Positions 1-11,500 of a stretch of DNA of 64,000 bases are shown in pieces. Numbering within the stretch: the stretch's first letter is position 1; every line of letters begins with the position of its first letter. Below the pieces are notes generated by a model, which saw only the letters and a program-made list of their open reading frames with translations, was not told the DNA's origin and ran no database searches. The translations under genes were made by a program, and so were the position numbers. The DNA is from Beroe forskalii (taxonomy: Eukaryota > Ctenophora > Nuda > Beroida > Beroidae), in assembly GCA_011033025.1 (NCBI GenBank), contig WFMF01000008.1, positions 377,001 to 441,000 of the forward strand, read 5' to 3'.

Positions 1-2077
1 TCATGGTGGTTGATCCCTCTCGACTTATCGCATTGTCACCCTGCAGCCTTCTGGCAATGTCAACATTGCATTCTACTGACGTCTTGACGGCATGAACCCA
101 ATATCAAGAGTGGGTTCGATCTCTTGCCGTTGTGACCTTGATGCCACTCACCGCTGTGCTGCTCATGATGCCAAGCTCCTGATTCCGATAACAGTAACTG
201 GATGATCCGGGTGTCTGAATCCTGCTGGCTATGTCAACACCATGTGCACTGTCTCACTGTTCATCAGATTGCCCTAAGTGCTGCTGCAGCACTCGTTTCA
301 ATTTTAGTTGGAAAAATTGCGTTTTTTTCATTACCAATAACATCTCTGTCATCATTTGTCAATGCGCGGGCCGCGCGCGATAATTACTCGCATGTGACTA
401 GCTTGTGACTGATTATCGCGCACGTGACAAAGTTGGTTGATCACGTCGTCGCGCGTTAATTCCTTTGCTTTGATGGATTTCTATTCTCCCATCCCTAGCG
501 CGCAACACTTGGAAGTTTGGACACGAAAGATTTTTATAGTTACAAGAATGAGAATATTCCATTTAATTCTTCACTGTTACTAATAAATCTTTGTCTGACG
601 TCGTCAGACCGCGAGGGGGTCAGGCAACGCCTGACAAATAAATCTCAGTTGGTATGGTTGCAATCAGCTGAGATCAAATCAGACTTGCCAGCTTAATTGG
701 TGATATATTGTGAGATTAGGATTTGCTTCTACATTAAAACAACAATATTCAATAAATGAATCCACGCAAGTAAGTATAACACCAATTTTAAATTATTTGA
801 TTGAAGACTTGTGGCCTTGTTCGTCTGCATGAACTACTCAGTCTAAGACTGCCTTTCTGTCTTGCGCCCATGATATCTTCTGGCTGTTGGTGGCAAGTGG
901 TTCTACCAACTCAAGGATGCCTCTGTCCTACTGTCCACAGAAGTATCTTCAACTGCCATTGGCCTGGTAGACTTTTTTTAACTTTCCCCTTGTCTCCCTT
1001 ACAACTCTGATGAGTTGGTTTTTGGCTCCAGCCCTCATACAGGATCAAGTCCACTGAATAAACCTACACTACAATCCTTTTCTCTGGGCAGTATGGGACA
1101 CTCAGTTGCTGCCTTGTAATGTTGTAGTACCTATAGTGACTTCCTCCACTGACCTACTTGCTGTAACCTTGCTCTCCCAGCTATTCATCCTCACACTTTG
1201 AACTTCAGCTGTACAGATAATCTGTTTACTTGATAGAACATATCTAAGGTTAGTATTTAAATCAGATTATTAAACCATATCCAAAACATGAACATTGATA
1301 CAGACAGGGGTGTAGCCAAATTTTTGAAAAGTTGGCGAGTTACATAAGAACCTATTGCTTTTTTATATTGCTTAGCTAAGAGCTTTTGAATCATAAAAAA
1401 CTTTTCGTATTGTCTGCCCACAAAAGGGGAGGCTGCCATCTGTGTCTCCTTCCCTTAGTTTAGCACCTGGATGCAAATCGTTATGTGTGGATCTATGCTA
1501 ACAGTTGATGACCTGTCCAAACTCTGTTGCATGGGCCTCCGTAGCAAGCAATCAATTTTTAGCATGAAATTTCCACTCTGTCCAAGGAGAGGAAATCTTG
1601 AAGAAATAATTTTTCCCTATTTAGAAAATATTAGATATCAATACATGTGCTGTGAAAGTTTGTAATTGAAATGGACTGAATTGGCTCATTGGTTTAAATG
1701 ATTTGATGTATGCATATTAGTTATATAACTTCAAAACATTTACCATACTGCCAAAACCTATACATATAGTAGGTACCTAACTTTATTGTATTGCCAATAT
1801 CCTCTTCATATTGCTCTTTTGCTTTAAGTTTTACCCTGTACCTGTACCTGTACCATGCTGATCTAGATCCATGCTAGCAATAGATCCATCATTATTTCAA
1901 AGTCGTCAATTTTTCAGGTCCAAAAAGTAAGCTAGCACAAGTGTATCTCTGTCCTTCTCTTTACTACCAAAGTACCTACCAATTCTCCTCGTATACAACA
2001 AAAGCATCACCAATGGGTAAACATTCTTCAAATCAGGTAAGATTTTATAAATATCATTACTGATTTGTCTACGAATT
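1..2077. other. No gene seen
   Basis: I find no convincing coding exon, RNA gene or bounded element in this stretch. The open frames are short and low in complexity. There is a small CG-rich patch around 368-430 and a weak inverted motif (gtcaggc / gcctgac) near 617-635. It may be intergenic or intronic DNA of an unseen gene. Confidence 0.5.
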
Positions 2078-2479
2078 TTATTTCATCTTATCTTGATGCC
2101 AGTAGACGAAATAAATATATCCAATATTTATCTTGTACTTTTTGAGATCATCATACAACTTTCCAAATTCTGAAATATATCCTCTCAAAGAAAGCCCATC
2201 TGGTCGTTCATATTTTTCAAATTTGCAGTAAGCTTTGTAGGCAGAATGTGATGAATCTTCCTTATATATCTTATCAAGCCTTTTCTGCAAGCCATCATCT
2301 TTCATAAGAATTTCTTTACCGAGGGATCTAACATGATTTTGAACTTTGCCTTCTTTCAATTCAAGTAACCATGCTGTAGCCCTGTGGCTCTTAGGGAGTG
2401 ATGTAAACTCATTCCAAAAATCATTGTCCAATCTCCAGTCTTCATAGCATTTCCCTTCTCTATACGCTGGTGTAGCCAT
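2078..2479 (-). mobile_element. Retrotransposon gag-like fragment
   Basis: This is an open frame of 133 residues on the minus strand. It starts MATPAYREGKCYEDW and contains the order W-LLEL-EGKV, a DDGLQKRLDKIYK segment and YKAYCKFEKYERP followed by L-GYISEFGKLYDDLKKYKI. That order is typical of the gag-like N-terminal module of LTR retrotransposons widespread in aquatic animals, where EYI-FE-LY is followed by a segment that usually reads as LPD-VLA-LL. Here the reading diverges after DLKKYKI and stops, so this is a truncated fragment. No zinc knuckle, protease or reverse transcriptase follows. The family assignment is from memory of the motif pattern, not from a search. Confidence 0.5.
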
Positions 2480-2494
2480 GTAACCAGAGTATTT

Positions 2495-4167
2495 TGATTG
2501 ATTGATTGATTGATTGAAAACCCTCGTGAGGGCACCGCTAAGGGCTTTTAAATATATGATATTATATTGTACTTTACATTCAAAAAATATATGGATATAC
2601 TATAATCACTTTATTATAAACGTTAAATCACTCAATCAAATAGAAATATGGAAAGTAAAACTTCAAGTCAAGCTATATATGCCATCTTCGGCTCACCGTC
2701 TTTATTATGGTGACATTATGTCAAAATCACTTGTTATGATTTCAACTCGCTATTCATTCTCAAATCTAACATACCCCCATGACACTCGTTACTATAATTA
2801 GAGATCTTTATGTTGATAATCTGGATAAGTATCATAAGTGATATTAGCACATTTAAGGTTTGAGCGCTACACTTTTATCAATTTAATTGATGACGTTCGC
2901 ACGCGTTGGCAGTTAAGATGGTAATGAATGTGAGATAAGTAGCTGCAGATATGCGCTGTGCTATGAATGCCTCACTATGTGCTTATGTGCTGTTTAGATC
3001 GTGTATTTCGGGCCGATTTTCTCAACCCGTTGATTTTGTGTAAAAGAAACTGTGGCCATTCCTCATTGTCAGCATCGCCATATTGATTCATGAGTAACAT
3101 TCTTTTGATAGCTGATTTGTATAACGATAATGATGATTTATTTTCGACCGTTAGAACTGACTGATTTTCGTCACTGAGCGTGAGCAGTGGCCCTTTATTG
3201 AAGACAGATGATATGAAAGGTACACCATTATATACAGTTAGCCAGTCTAAGCAATCATGATGAGTTTCCCCAACTTTTGGGATGTTGTCTGGGATTGTTT
3301 TCACTATGGACGATGGCAGTAGGTTCGGGAAATGTAAGACTTTATGCATGAAGAGGAGAGTATTTTGTACAATAATTCCGTGCACTGTTAAGATTTCGAA
3401 CTCTTTGAAGTAATTTTTTGTATGGGTTGGTGTTTCACCTTCATTGAAAAAGTATTTGACAAAACCAGGCATGATGGCCCGCATTCCTCGCTTTTGTTTG
3501 ATAAACAAAGATTGAATATGTGTCTTGGCAGCAAATCCCCAGATTAATGAGCAGTAATTTAGATGAGATTGGACAAAAGAATGGAAAATTTGAAGACGTA
3601 TTCCGACTGGCAAACGGTGTTTAATCCTGAACATTATCCCCAGGTACCTTGACATTTTCATGTTAACTGCCGCAATGTGATGGGACCAGTTTAATTTGTC
3701 ATCCATTATGACCCCCAGGAAACGGCATTCGCTTTTACGTTCTATATTTACACTGTTTATCTTCAATTCAATATTTGATAGGTCTAATCGTTGCCGTGCG
3801 AAGATCATGCACTTAGTTTTCTTCAGATTTAGAGCCAAACCATTGAAACCGACCCATGTTACGAGGATTTTACTTAGTGAATTTACATTTTGCATCACTT
3901 CGTGTAGACTATTTCCAGTTATGATGATATTAGCATCGTCGGCGTATAGTATGAACCGGGCAATTTGAGAAATATGTGGTAGATCATTAATGTAGATTAT
4001 AAACAAGAGAGGGCCTAGTATGCTACCTTGAGGTACCCCGTAGATAATTGGCTTAGTCGAGGATTGAGAGCTGTTAACTGATACGAATTGCTCTCTAGAA
4101 GTTCTAAGTATCATCTCTATTTGTACCTGACCCTGACTGATCTTCTGGTGTTCTTCAGTTTATTGAA
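2495..4167 (-). mobile_element. 5'-truncated non-LTR retrotransposon
   Basis: The element is read on the minus strand. Its upstream limit is unclear: the reverse transcriptase frame is stopped by a TAA near 4165. After the coding part comes an untranslated region that ends in a small GC hairpin (agcggtgccctcacgaggg, plus coordinates about 2522-2540) and then a TCAA/TGAT microsatellite tail at about 2495-2517. A GC hairpin followed by a simple-repeat tail is typical of CR1/L2/RTE-like non-LTR retrotransposons. The endonuclease and the first RT motifs are missing, so this copy is dead. Confidence 0.75.
2975..4114 (-). CDS. Reverse transcriptase, C-terminal part (non-LTR retrotransposon)
   Basis: This is an uninterrupted frame of 379 residues. 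The RT palm motif GVPQGSILGPLLFIIYINDL lies at about residues 27-46. The catalytic YADD follows in the context FILYADDANIII at about 54-65, then LALNLKKTKCMIF and FLGVIMDDKLNW, the usual order in Jockey/CR1-like enzymes. The remaining 200 or so residues are the thumb and a C-terminal region without a visible RNase H. The fingers and the endonuclease are missing upstream. The second copy of the element family is represented only by its 3' end at 4398-4459. The lack of stops over 1.1 kb suggests a fairly recent insertion. Confidence 0.85.
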   Translation of the reverse strand: MILRTSREQFVSVNSSQSSTKPIIYGVPQGSILGPLLFIIYINDLPHISQIARFILYADDANIIITGNSLHEVMQNVNSLSKILVTWVGFNGLALNLKKTKCMIFARQRLDLSNIELKINSVNIERKSECRFLGVIMDDKLNWSHHIAAVNMKMSRYLGIMFRIKHRLPVGIRLQIFHSFVQSHLNYCSLIWGFAAKTHIQSLFIKQKRGMRAIMPGFVKYFFNEGETPTHTKNYFKEFEILTVHGIIVQNTLLFMHKVLHFPNLLPSSIVKTIPDNIPKVGETHHDCLDWLTVYNGVPFISSVFNKGPLLTLSDENQSVLTVENKSSLSLYKSAIKRMLLMNQYGDADNEEWPQFLLHKINGLRKSARNTRSKQHIST

Positions 4168-4397
4168 ACTGTGAAGAACCAAATCAATGAATTTGAACTA
4201 GTTTTTGGGGGGTCGTCACATCGTGTATCAGGATACTAGCGCAGCAGATGGTACCTACCATGGCAGATAGTGCCTTTTATACTGACGTTTAGAAGTTTCT
4301 AAGAAGTTGCCGTCTTCATGATGTTTAAATCCAGTTTCCAGTTTGATGTAATGTTTTAATTTGAGATTATTTTGTAATAAAGAGATTGAATTATATA

Positions 4398-4459
4398 AAG
4401 TTTTTGAAGCCCTGAGCGGTGCTCCTCGGGGTTTTTTCAATCAATCAATGAATCAATCA
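4398..4459 (+). mobile_element. 3' end of a related non-LTR copy, opposite orientation
   Basis: This strand shows a GC hairpin region (gccctgagcggtgctcctcg) followed by ttttttcaatcaatcaatga. It matches the reverse complement of the tail of the element at 2495-4167. So two copies of one retrotransposon family lie in opposite orientation. How far this copy extends upstream is unclear. It has no RT coding of its own here. Confidence 0.6.
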
Positions 4460-4536
4460 TGGCTCACTACTCGCATAAGTAGATCATATTATTGTCTTAA
4501 ATTACACATGTCTTATTAATACAGATCTTAATAAGT

Positions 4537-4584
4537 GCAGTAAGTGGTCAGTAAGTGGTCAGTAAGTGGTCTGTAAGTGGTCAC
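4537..4584 (+). repeat. Short tandem repeat of about 12 bp
   Basis: Four head-to-tail copies of a unit close to agtaagtggtc. Each unit contains the 5' splice-site-like string GTAAGT. No gene is near enough to show that this matters. Confidence 0.7.
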
Positions 4585-4640
4585 CATAGTGTAAAACACA
4601 GGTATAAAGCAAAAGTAGTTCATTTCTTTTTCACATCATC

Positions 4641-5319
4641 GGGGGGGTGTCACTGTCCCAATTGTCCCAAACTCAAGAAAAAGTGGATTCGGACAGGGAC
4701 AAATGGGACATTTGGGACAAATGGGACATGAAAAATGGAACAAATGGGACTCAAAAAAGTGAATGTAGACTGGGACAATTGGGACATTTGGGACAAATGG
4801 GACAATTGAGACAAATGGGACAGAGATAATGGAACAAATGGGACTCAAAAAAGTTAATGCGAACTGGGACAAATGAGACAATTGGGACAAATGGGACATT
4901 TGGGACAATTGGGACAAAAGTGACAGAGACAACTGGGGCTAAAATGATTGTGTTTTTGAAAGACAGTTTATCGTTTTTTTGACTCACAGACTGTTTCATA
5001 GTGGCACTTGCTGTGTTGCAACTGCCACTGTCTTTTTGATTTAGGGATAGGGAAGTGGGAACACTCGACCACTGCAAACAAACACAACCAAAATATGTAA
5101 TTTAGTAATTTCTACTGTAGTGTGAATATAACTTAAATCATTTAAATGATAGAAAAACTTGGATCAGTGTAAAAAATGACAAATGACTGATTTTTTCAAT
5201 TTTTTGTTTGCCCCAATTGTCCCAAATGTCCCAGTTGTCCCAATTGTCCCAAAAACCAGTCCCAAACTCAAAAAAAAGTAAATTGGGACAGGGACAATTG
5301 GGACAGTGAAACTCCCCCC
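4641..5319. mobile_element. 679-bp non-autonomous DNA element with GGGACA arrays
   Basis: The ends are inverted: the left reads ggggggg then gtcactgtcccaattgtccc, and the right reads gggacaattgggacagtg then aaactcccccc. A 6-bp target duplication, atcatc, is visible at 4635-4640 and 5320-5325. About 250 bp at the left end and 100 bp at the right end consist of GGGACA/TGTCCC motifs spaced roughly 9-10 bp apart, as expected of subterminal transposase-binding repeats. The frames seen in it (for example 4636-4932 minus) are low-complexity read-through of the repeats and not genes. Confidence 0.75.
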
Positions 5320-5325
5320 ATCATC

Positions 5326-6237
5326 TAAACTTTTTTCCGCTCTCATTATGTGGTGGCTGTTGATCACGATGTTTTTTGGGCGTTTCTTACTAACTATATT
5401 CAGTTTCTTGCTTGCTAAATTTAGTTTCTTACTCACTATATTTAGTTTCCAACTCACTATATTCAGCCATTATTCCATTATTATTCAAATTTATTTTGAT
5501 AACTTTCAGATTGTTATTCGGAATCCGAAACTATAGCACTCAGTATTGTTGGGTTAGAATCGATTAGATATCAACGATTGGAGCAATTGCTACTTGCTGT
5601 CCTATATTGCTGCATGAAAACTGCTCGTTGCAGCTCTGTATTTGTACGTTTCGACAGTGACAATTCCTCCGTGGTTGCATATTAAATTAGTTTAATCAAC
5701 TTAACTAAATAATTTAAATATTAAATTAGTTTAATCAACTTAACCACTTAACTAGGCTTCTGCTATATTGTTCTTCCACGTGTCTTTCCTGCTCGAAATA
5801 TGCTCGTGCTGTCTTTATAAAACGTTATAAGAGGCAGTTACAAGCGGATCCACTAAATGTAGACTACGGCTTCGTCTAGAAATTGATGGATGCAGGACGT
5901 GTGGAGAAAGAGAGCAAAAAAGCCCGTGGAATGGTAGTAAACACACTTCCCTCATCATTGTTTTTTCTAACCTTATCTCAGTTAGTATTTTAAAGCTTTT
6001 CTGTAAGGAAGGAGAACTCGAATGCTCCAACCATCCATTAGCTTTTTATTGTTGAGTCATGATAGGAGTCAATGAAACGCAATGTTCTAGACACTAGAGA
6101 AAACCTGAATATAATATCATCACAATCCATTGGCTTTATTGTTGAGTCTTCCTCGTAGGTACTCTGTGAAAAAGCTGTTTTTCCCATTCCCGTAGGATGA
6201 TGCGTCTGTTTCCAGTACTATTCACCCCCTACTAGTC
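5326..6237. other. Non-coding; two local direct repeats
   Basis: No gene is supported. A 30-bp AT-rich segment is repeated at about 5679-5745 (attaaattagtttaatcaac). A 67-bp segment at 6099-6165 (aaacctgaatataatatcat onward) is repeated at 6685-6751, one copy on each side of the two best exons of the coiled-coil gene. This suggests a local duplication in that gene. Confidence 0.5.
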
Positions 6238-7079
6238 CTAATAGTCCTCCGTTTTTCCCCGCCCCCTCCTGGGCTCTCCAAAGCTCCCCCCTAGGGGCAG
6301 CGTCCCCCTTGGGGCCTCAACTGTCTCAGTTGAGCAGCTGTCCTCGGTCTCCATTTCAGGACAAACATCTTCCGTGTTCAGATAGCGATCCCTCGCCCGG
6401 ATAATGTTTTGCAATTCGACAATCACCTGTAATTAGTTTAGAATTAGGAATGAACTGTGCCTGATCACTCCCCCTAAACTAAAAGGTCCAAAGCGTGTTA
6501 GTTCTTTGTTAACTTAAAGTTACTGTAAGAATAAGGTAATCAATTATCATTGAATTCCTTTTTAACTTACATTATCCTTTCTTTCCAGTTTCTTCTTCAA
6601 CCGTTGTAACTCCTCCAGGGTGTCAACCAGTATTAGGGAAATTTCTATTAACTGTTTAGTGTTGGAGGACTAAACCAGTACCACAAAAACCTGAATATAA
6701 TATCATCACGATCCATTGGCTCTATTGTTGAGTCTTCCTCGTAGGTACTCAGGTGAAGAAGCTCGATTCGTCTGTTTCCAGTTCGATTCACATCCGAAGA
6801 TCGGACCAGTATGATACAAGAATTGAATTTTTCAATTCCACAAAGCACACATGCAGCAGAAAGGTAGAATACAGGAAGTTGAAAATATGTACAATGGCAC
6901 ATTAATCTTGATTTCAACCAGTGCTTTTTAGTAGAGTATCATTTGATATTATGTTCAATGAACTTATAAAATTTAAGGAAATTCTCTGTCAGTAATGGCT
7001 GCAGTTGTAGGAGTCTTAATTTCATCCACAGTACTTACTCGCTGCATGCCTGGAATCACCTCAGAGAGTGTTTGTAGCA
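6238..7079 (-). CDS. Coiled-coil protein, 3' exons (partial gene)
   Basis: Two exons join in phase 0 with consensus sites. Exon 6571-6651 (27 codons) has acceptor ..aacactaaacag and donor gtaagt. Last exon 6238-6426 has acceptor ctaattacag and ends in a stop. Together they read LVDTLEELQRLKKKLERKDN then VIVELQNIIRARDRYLN, a clear heptad-type coiled coil, followed by an acidic tail rich in E, T and S and then a G/P/R-rich end. A further upstream exon at about 7039-7079 (..SEVIPGMQR, donor gtaagt, phase 0) fits, but its acceptor is weak. Earlier exons and the start are not found. I do not recognise the family. The protein could be cytoskeletal or centrosomal, but nothing here proves that. Confidence 0.5.
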
Positions 7080-10000
7080 CTCATTCTTTTCAGGTATTCA
7101 TACTTTCATATAGCGACGTGGTATGTAGTTATTCGTATTCAGATATCAGATAATTTAAATATCGTTGAGTTGAACGGCTACAAATCAGTCGTATATCGAT
7201 TTGTATCTCTTTTCTTCTTATCTCTTTTCTTCTTATCTCTGTCAAAGAAAATAATGCACAAGTAAACTTGCATGATAAACTTATGTCCTAAATGCTGTTG
7301 AAAAGTAAAATCATGTTATCTTTATTCAGATAAGCGTTGTACATCCGACATCCATGTTTTCCTTGTTTTTGAGATATTGTCTGATAGGACTTCTGTCTGA
7401 TAGGACTTTTGTATTTTCTTACTTATTTTGAGGCGTGAAATATCTAACGGATTATTTAGTTTATAAGTTAGTCTATAGTTTTGAGTTTGGAACTTTATAG
7501 GAAGAACTCAAATAAAGTTCTGGTTCAACTTGTGAATCGTACAATTTGAATGTGACTTGCGTTGTATCATACAACTTGTAGGTGACATTTGTGAGTTTTA
7601 ATTATTCCCTTTCTTACTTCTGTGAATACCTCGTCTGTGCCCTGTTCCCCTCAAGGGCCCGGACTGAAAGGTGACCTCGTGCAGGGATATGCCTGTCGTA
7701 CTGGCGTAACTGTCGACTCTTATGGGACGACTTACTGACATCCAAGACTCTGGATATCAGAGATGAGAGACTCATAATGTTCTCTGACACTCGATTGATT
7801 GTTGGCCAGGGCTTGTGAATCTGAAATATCTCCTGAAATAGTTTTACCTACGCACAGTCTTTTCTGCGTTTTCCACAATTAACCGATATTACCTTATTTC
7901 CTTATTTCCTGCCATTGCACTTAATACATAGACAGATAATCAACTGCTGATCTAGCTTCTTCAGGCTATCTGTTATTCTTTCGGAAGCCTGGAATTTGAA
8001 ATCAGTGCTGTCAACTGGATTTCATAAGTCAAGCTCACCAAGTCTTATAGAGTTCTTTTTCTGCTTGCCATTCCGCAGCTAAAGGTTTGTCATTTCGCTG
8101 AGGAGGTCTGTGCCCCCTTTTCTTCCCCATTAGTTCAATACGTAGTGAGTGTTCTCTACATCTTTTAGATCCGTTAGCCATATACTCTTTAATGTGATCC
8201 TTCAATGAATGAGATGAATGAAACTCAATGATGATAATGAATGGAATGAATCAAACAATTTCACACAACCACGCAAATCGACTGACAGTTTCGAAATTTA
8301 AGATTCCATCTTCAGGATCCCCGTGTGAATGTTAATCATCCTGAGTATAGCCATACATTAATCCAATGGCTTACTTCTGGATGTCATCTCGAACAAAAAC
8401 AGTGGCAATCGACAGTCTAATCGTAATTGGAATATATGTAGGGCGCCACAATCATTTTTGTGCATATTTTCACTTTTTTACGCGCACTTTTGCGCGCGCT
8501 GCAGATGAAACACATGGCCTGCAATGGCGGGCCGGTCTTTGTTTCTATTATCAACTTTGTCCAACCAGGAGGCGGACAACGTTCGTGATTCTGATCTCGA
8601 AATCAGTGCTTGGTTTATGCGGGTACTAAATCTCAGCCACCGCATTGACACCGATAATTGGATCGCCTCCACATCTCATTAGATTTTATGAATTAATTAT
8701 CCTATTAGACGAGTGTACATTGTACCATGGCATCGTGTAATAAAGTAATCTGGATAGGTATTTATTAAATTATATGACCTCTGCATCTCATGGGAATTTC
8801 CATATCGATTAGACGTGTTTACTTTGCACAGTCCGGTACACTGTACCACGGTGCAATCATCAGGGTAGTTATTATCATGGTTCGTAATGATAATTAGATC
8901 GCCTCTACATCTCATGAGACTTTCCATTTTGATTTGATTATCCTTTTAGGCGTTTTAGGAAGTAACGAAACACACTAAATGGATGAGACCTGCTATAATT
9001 TCACTTAGTAATCCCACCAAACTCGATTAGTGACTACATGATATTTGACATTTTACATTTTTGTTCTACACCCGCTCGGTTGTCTAGTGTTCTCTTCTCC
9101 TCGTTGTGTTACTCTACCTTCTGTTTCCATACTCGTTTGGCTATCTATGAATAATAGCCTGAAAATTGCTTTCTGAAATTGAATTAAATAATCTTACGTT
9201 ACCTAACCTTGCCATCAAATGCAGTGTGACCAATTCCTTCAAGTTTGGGGTGAATAAGTTCTGAATCTTCATCTTGTTGCTCGTTGTATTCTTGTGTAAC
9301 TCTACCTACTCTTTCCATTCTTGTTGGGCTATCTACGATTAAAAGCCTGAATAATGCTTTCTACAAATGAATTAAATACATTTCTTGACATCAACTGCAA
9401 GTTTGGGTCTGCAGAGGATTGATATTCTTGAGCTTCGATGAGTTTCTGTTTAAAACCTCTTTCATTTCAATTATTCTCATGTTCCCATGCCTGCTGTTCC
9501 ATGCCAGATCGGCTGTATATGATTTAAATATTGGGTTTTATACTCTTACGTGCACTTTTCTTGACATCGAATGTGTATGTTGTTATATTTCTATCATTTA
9601 TTATTATTCTCTGAGGTAGGACTCTTTGAAAAGTCTTCTTCATGCTCAGTGCCATCCACAACGCGAAGGCTTTGGAGAATATGATATTTCTTCTTTTTGA
9701 TGTTCTTTATGATTTCTTAATAAGTACGAACACTCTTAGGGGCACCGTCTGGATAGTTTATAGAAGATTTCAACGTCGAATTGATAGATGCGAAAAGTGA
9801 AAACAGATAACACAATCTATCGTAGAAAACGAGCTATTCGTGAGATTCATATTTCTTCTAATTATTATCATAATTCGAGGGTCCAGCATCGAAAAAACAT
9901 GTCTTGTGGTAAGATTTCAAGGCTGACCCATGTGTGTTGCAATCATGCTGCTGTGTGTGTCGAGAGAAATATTACAATTATAATGTTTACACTCAGTTTC

Positions 10001-10465
10001 CTTTACTGAAAGAGGAAGGGATAACACGAAAAGATTCGGTATCCTATGTGATTTTTATTTTATCTTGATTTAATGTCTTATACTCTAATATCTTTTGATA
10101 CATTAGATTATTTATTGGGAATTATCAGGGAGTTTTTCAATAATCTTCGTGCACATAAATCAATTTTCAGCAGATGTCTCTTCTTCGCACCAGCTTAGTG
10201 TGCTCTTATCCAGCAATTACATCTCTCATCCAGCAAGGTACATTTCAGATCATATTTGGACTCTATTCTTATTTCTTGCCTTTGAAATTTTGCAAGATCA
10301 ATGTTCAATGTTCAATAATTCACAATTTACTTTCAAATCTCGAGCATTAAAATCTTAAGCATTAAAATCTTGAGAGAAACTCATGTAAATTGTGAAACTC
10401 ATCTGAAACTCAGGATTAATTCTTCGGTGCGTCAGTTAGATATGTGAACAAGAACTATATTTCAG
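7080..10465. other. No gene seen (3.4 kb)
   Basis: AT-rich DNA without a convincing exon or bounded element. Near 8697-8927 two similar segments of about 110 bp containing gtaccatggcatcg / gtaccacggtgcaatc and aattagatcgcctc suggest an old local duplication. It could contain introns or upstream exons of the coiled-coil gene. Confidence 0.45.
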
Positions 10466-10540
10466 GAATGTGTGTAAAGCCTCCAGGCTGAAGTACTCAG
10501 TGACATCAGCGCAGATCGCAGAACCCTACCACCTACTCAG
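10466..10540 (+). CDS. Isolated candidate exon (75 bp)
   Basis: A good acceptor (ctatatttcag) and a good donor (cag|gtaaat) bracket 75 bp that is open in one frame: NVCKASRLKYSVTSAQIAE and then PYHLL. Entry leaves one base completing a codon and exit is phase 2. I do not recognise the peptide and see no partner exons. It may be a chance match, or one exon of a gene with long introns on the plus strand. Confidence 0.25.
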
Positions 10541-10898
10541 GTAAATCAAAACCCAAATTATCATCAATCACAATTACACGTTACACCAATTTCCAGTTTA
10601 ATTCGCCATTATTTGAAATCAGAAAGCAGGCGTTTGGGAAATTTTGACGGGAATAGCTAAATGTTTCTCTAGTGAAATAAACGAAATGCACTTTTAGCTG
10701 TCCGGTCGGCATGAAAATGACTCCCCGAAATGACAAAGTAATAATCAGGAAATAGCTGTTTTTTCCAATAGTGAAACAAATATTGAATAAACACAAAACA
10801 TCCGAAATTCTACATTTTTCGCAACTTTTAGGTAAAAATGAAAAAAACATCACTTTTGACAAAATAAAACTGCTTGCAATCTGTCCATATCCCAATGA

Positions 10899-11140
10899 GG
10901 GTTATACTCCGCGTATATGAAATTGGCGCAGTGCCCGATCAATCCACAGACTCTCACGTGGTCTGCTTTGTGTACAAGTTATTATATCAAATAAACCAAT
11001 CAGACGGTTCAATCTGAAGTCACAAACGTCAAATTCAGCCGTTTGGTTGGTATATTGATAATGAACACAATTCCTGATAAGGCGAGAGGCAGTGGATTGA
11101 TGGAGCAATGCACCGATTTCCAATACACGGAGTACAATCC
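10899..11140. mobile_element. Foldback element of about 240 bp
   Basis: The two halves are inverted copies with arms of about 115 bp. The left end ggttatactccgcgtat pairs with the right end atacacggagtacaatcc, and inner parts such as cgatcaatccacagactct pair with aggcagtggattgatgg. The centre is near 11020. It has no coding capacity and is a MITE-like or foldback transposon lying directly before the minisatellite. Confidence 0.7.
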
Positions 11141-11191
11141 AACTCATCCTCGAGAGTCACTGGATAACACTGTCCGGGGTACTCTGAGCTG

Positions 11192-11500
11192 CTACTTTAG
11201 CCACTACTTTAGCCACTACTTTAGCCACTACTTTAGCCACTACTTTAGCCACTACTTTAGCCACTACTTTAGCCACTCTTTAGCCACTACTTTAGCCACT
11301 CTTCAGCCACTACTTTAGCCACTCTTTAGCCACTACTTTAGTCACTACTTTAGCCAATACTTTAGCCACTTCTTTAGCCACTACTTAGCCACTACTTTAG
11401 CCACTCTAAGCTACCACTACTTTAGCCACTTCTTTAGCCACCCTAAGCTGCCACTACTTTAGCCGTTCTTTTAGCCACCCTAACCGCCACTACTTTAGCC
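11192..11500. repeat. 12-bp minisatellite (ctactttagcca)n
   Basis: About 25 units of a 12-bp repeat, perfect at 11192-11270 and then decaying with 1-3 bp indels toward 11500. On the minus strand the unit is ggctaaagtagt. The last unit overlaps the stop codon of the galectin-Ig gene (TAA, 11495-11497), so the array forms the start of that gene's 3' untranslated region. Confidence 0.9.

Noticed and set aside
4636-5077. Open frames over the GGGACA arrays
   Set aside because: Repeats of that period leave frames open on both strands by chance. There is no domain and no splice support.
11192-11500. CRISPR-like array
   Set aside because: The units are 12 bp, directly adjacent and have no spacers, so it is a minisatellite in animal DNA.
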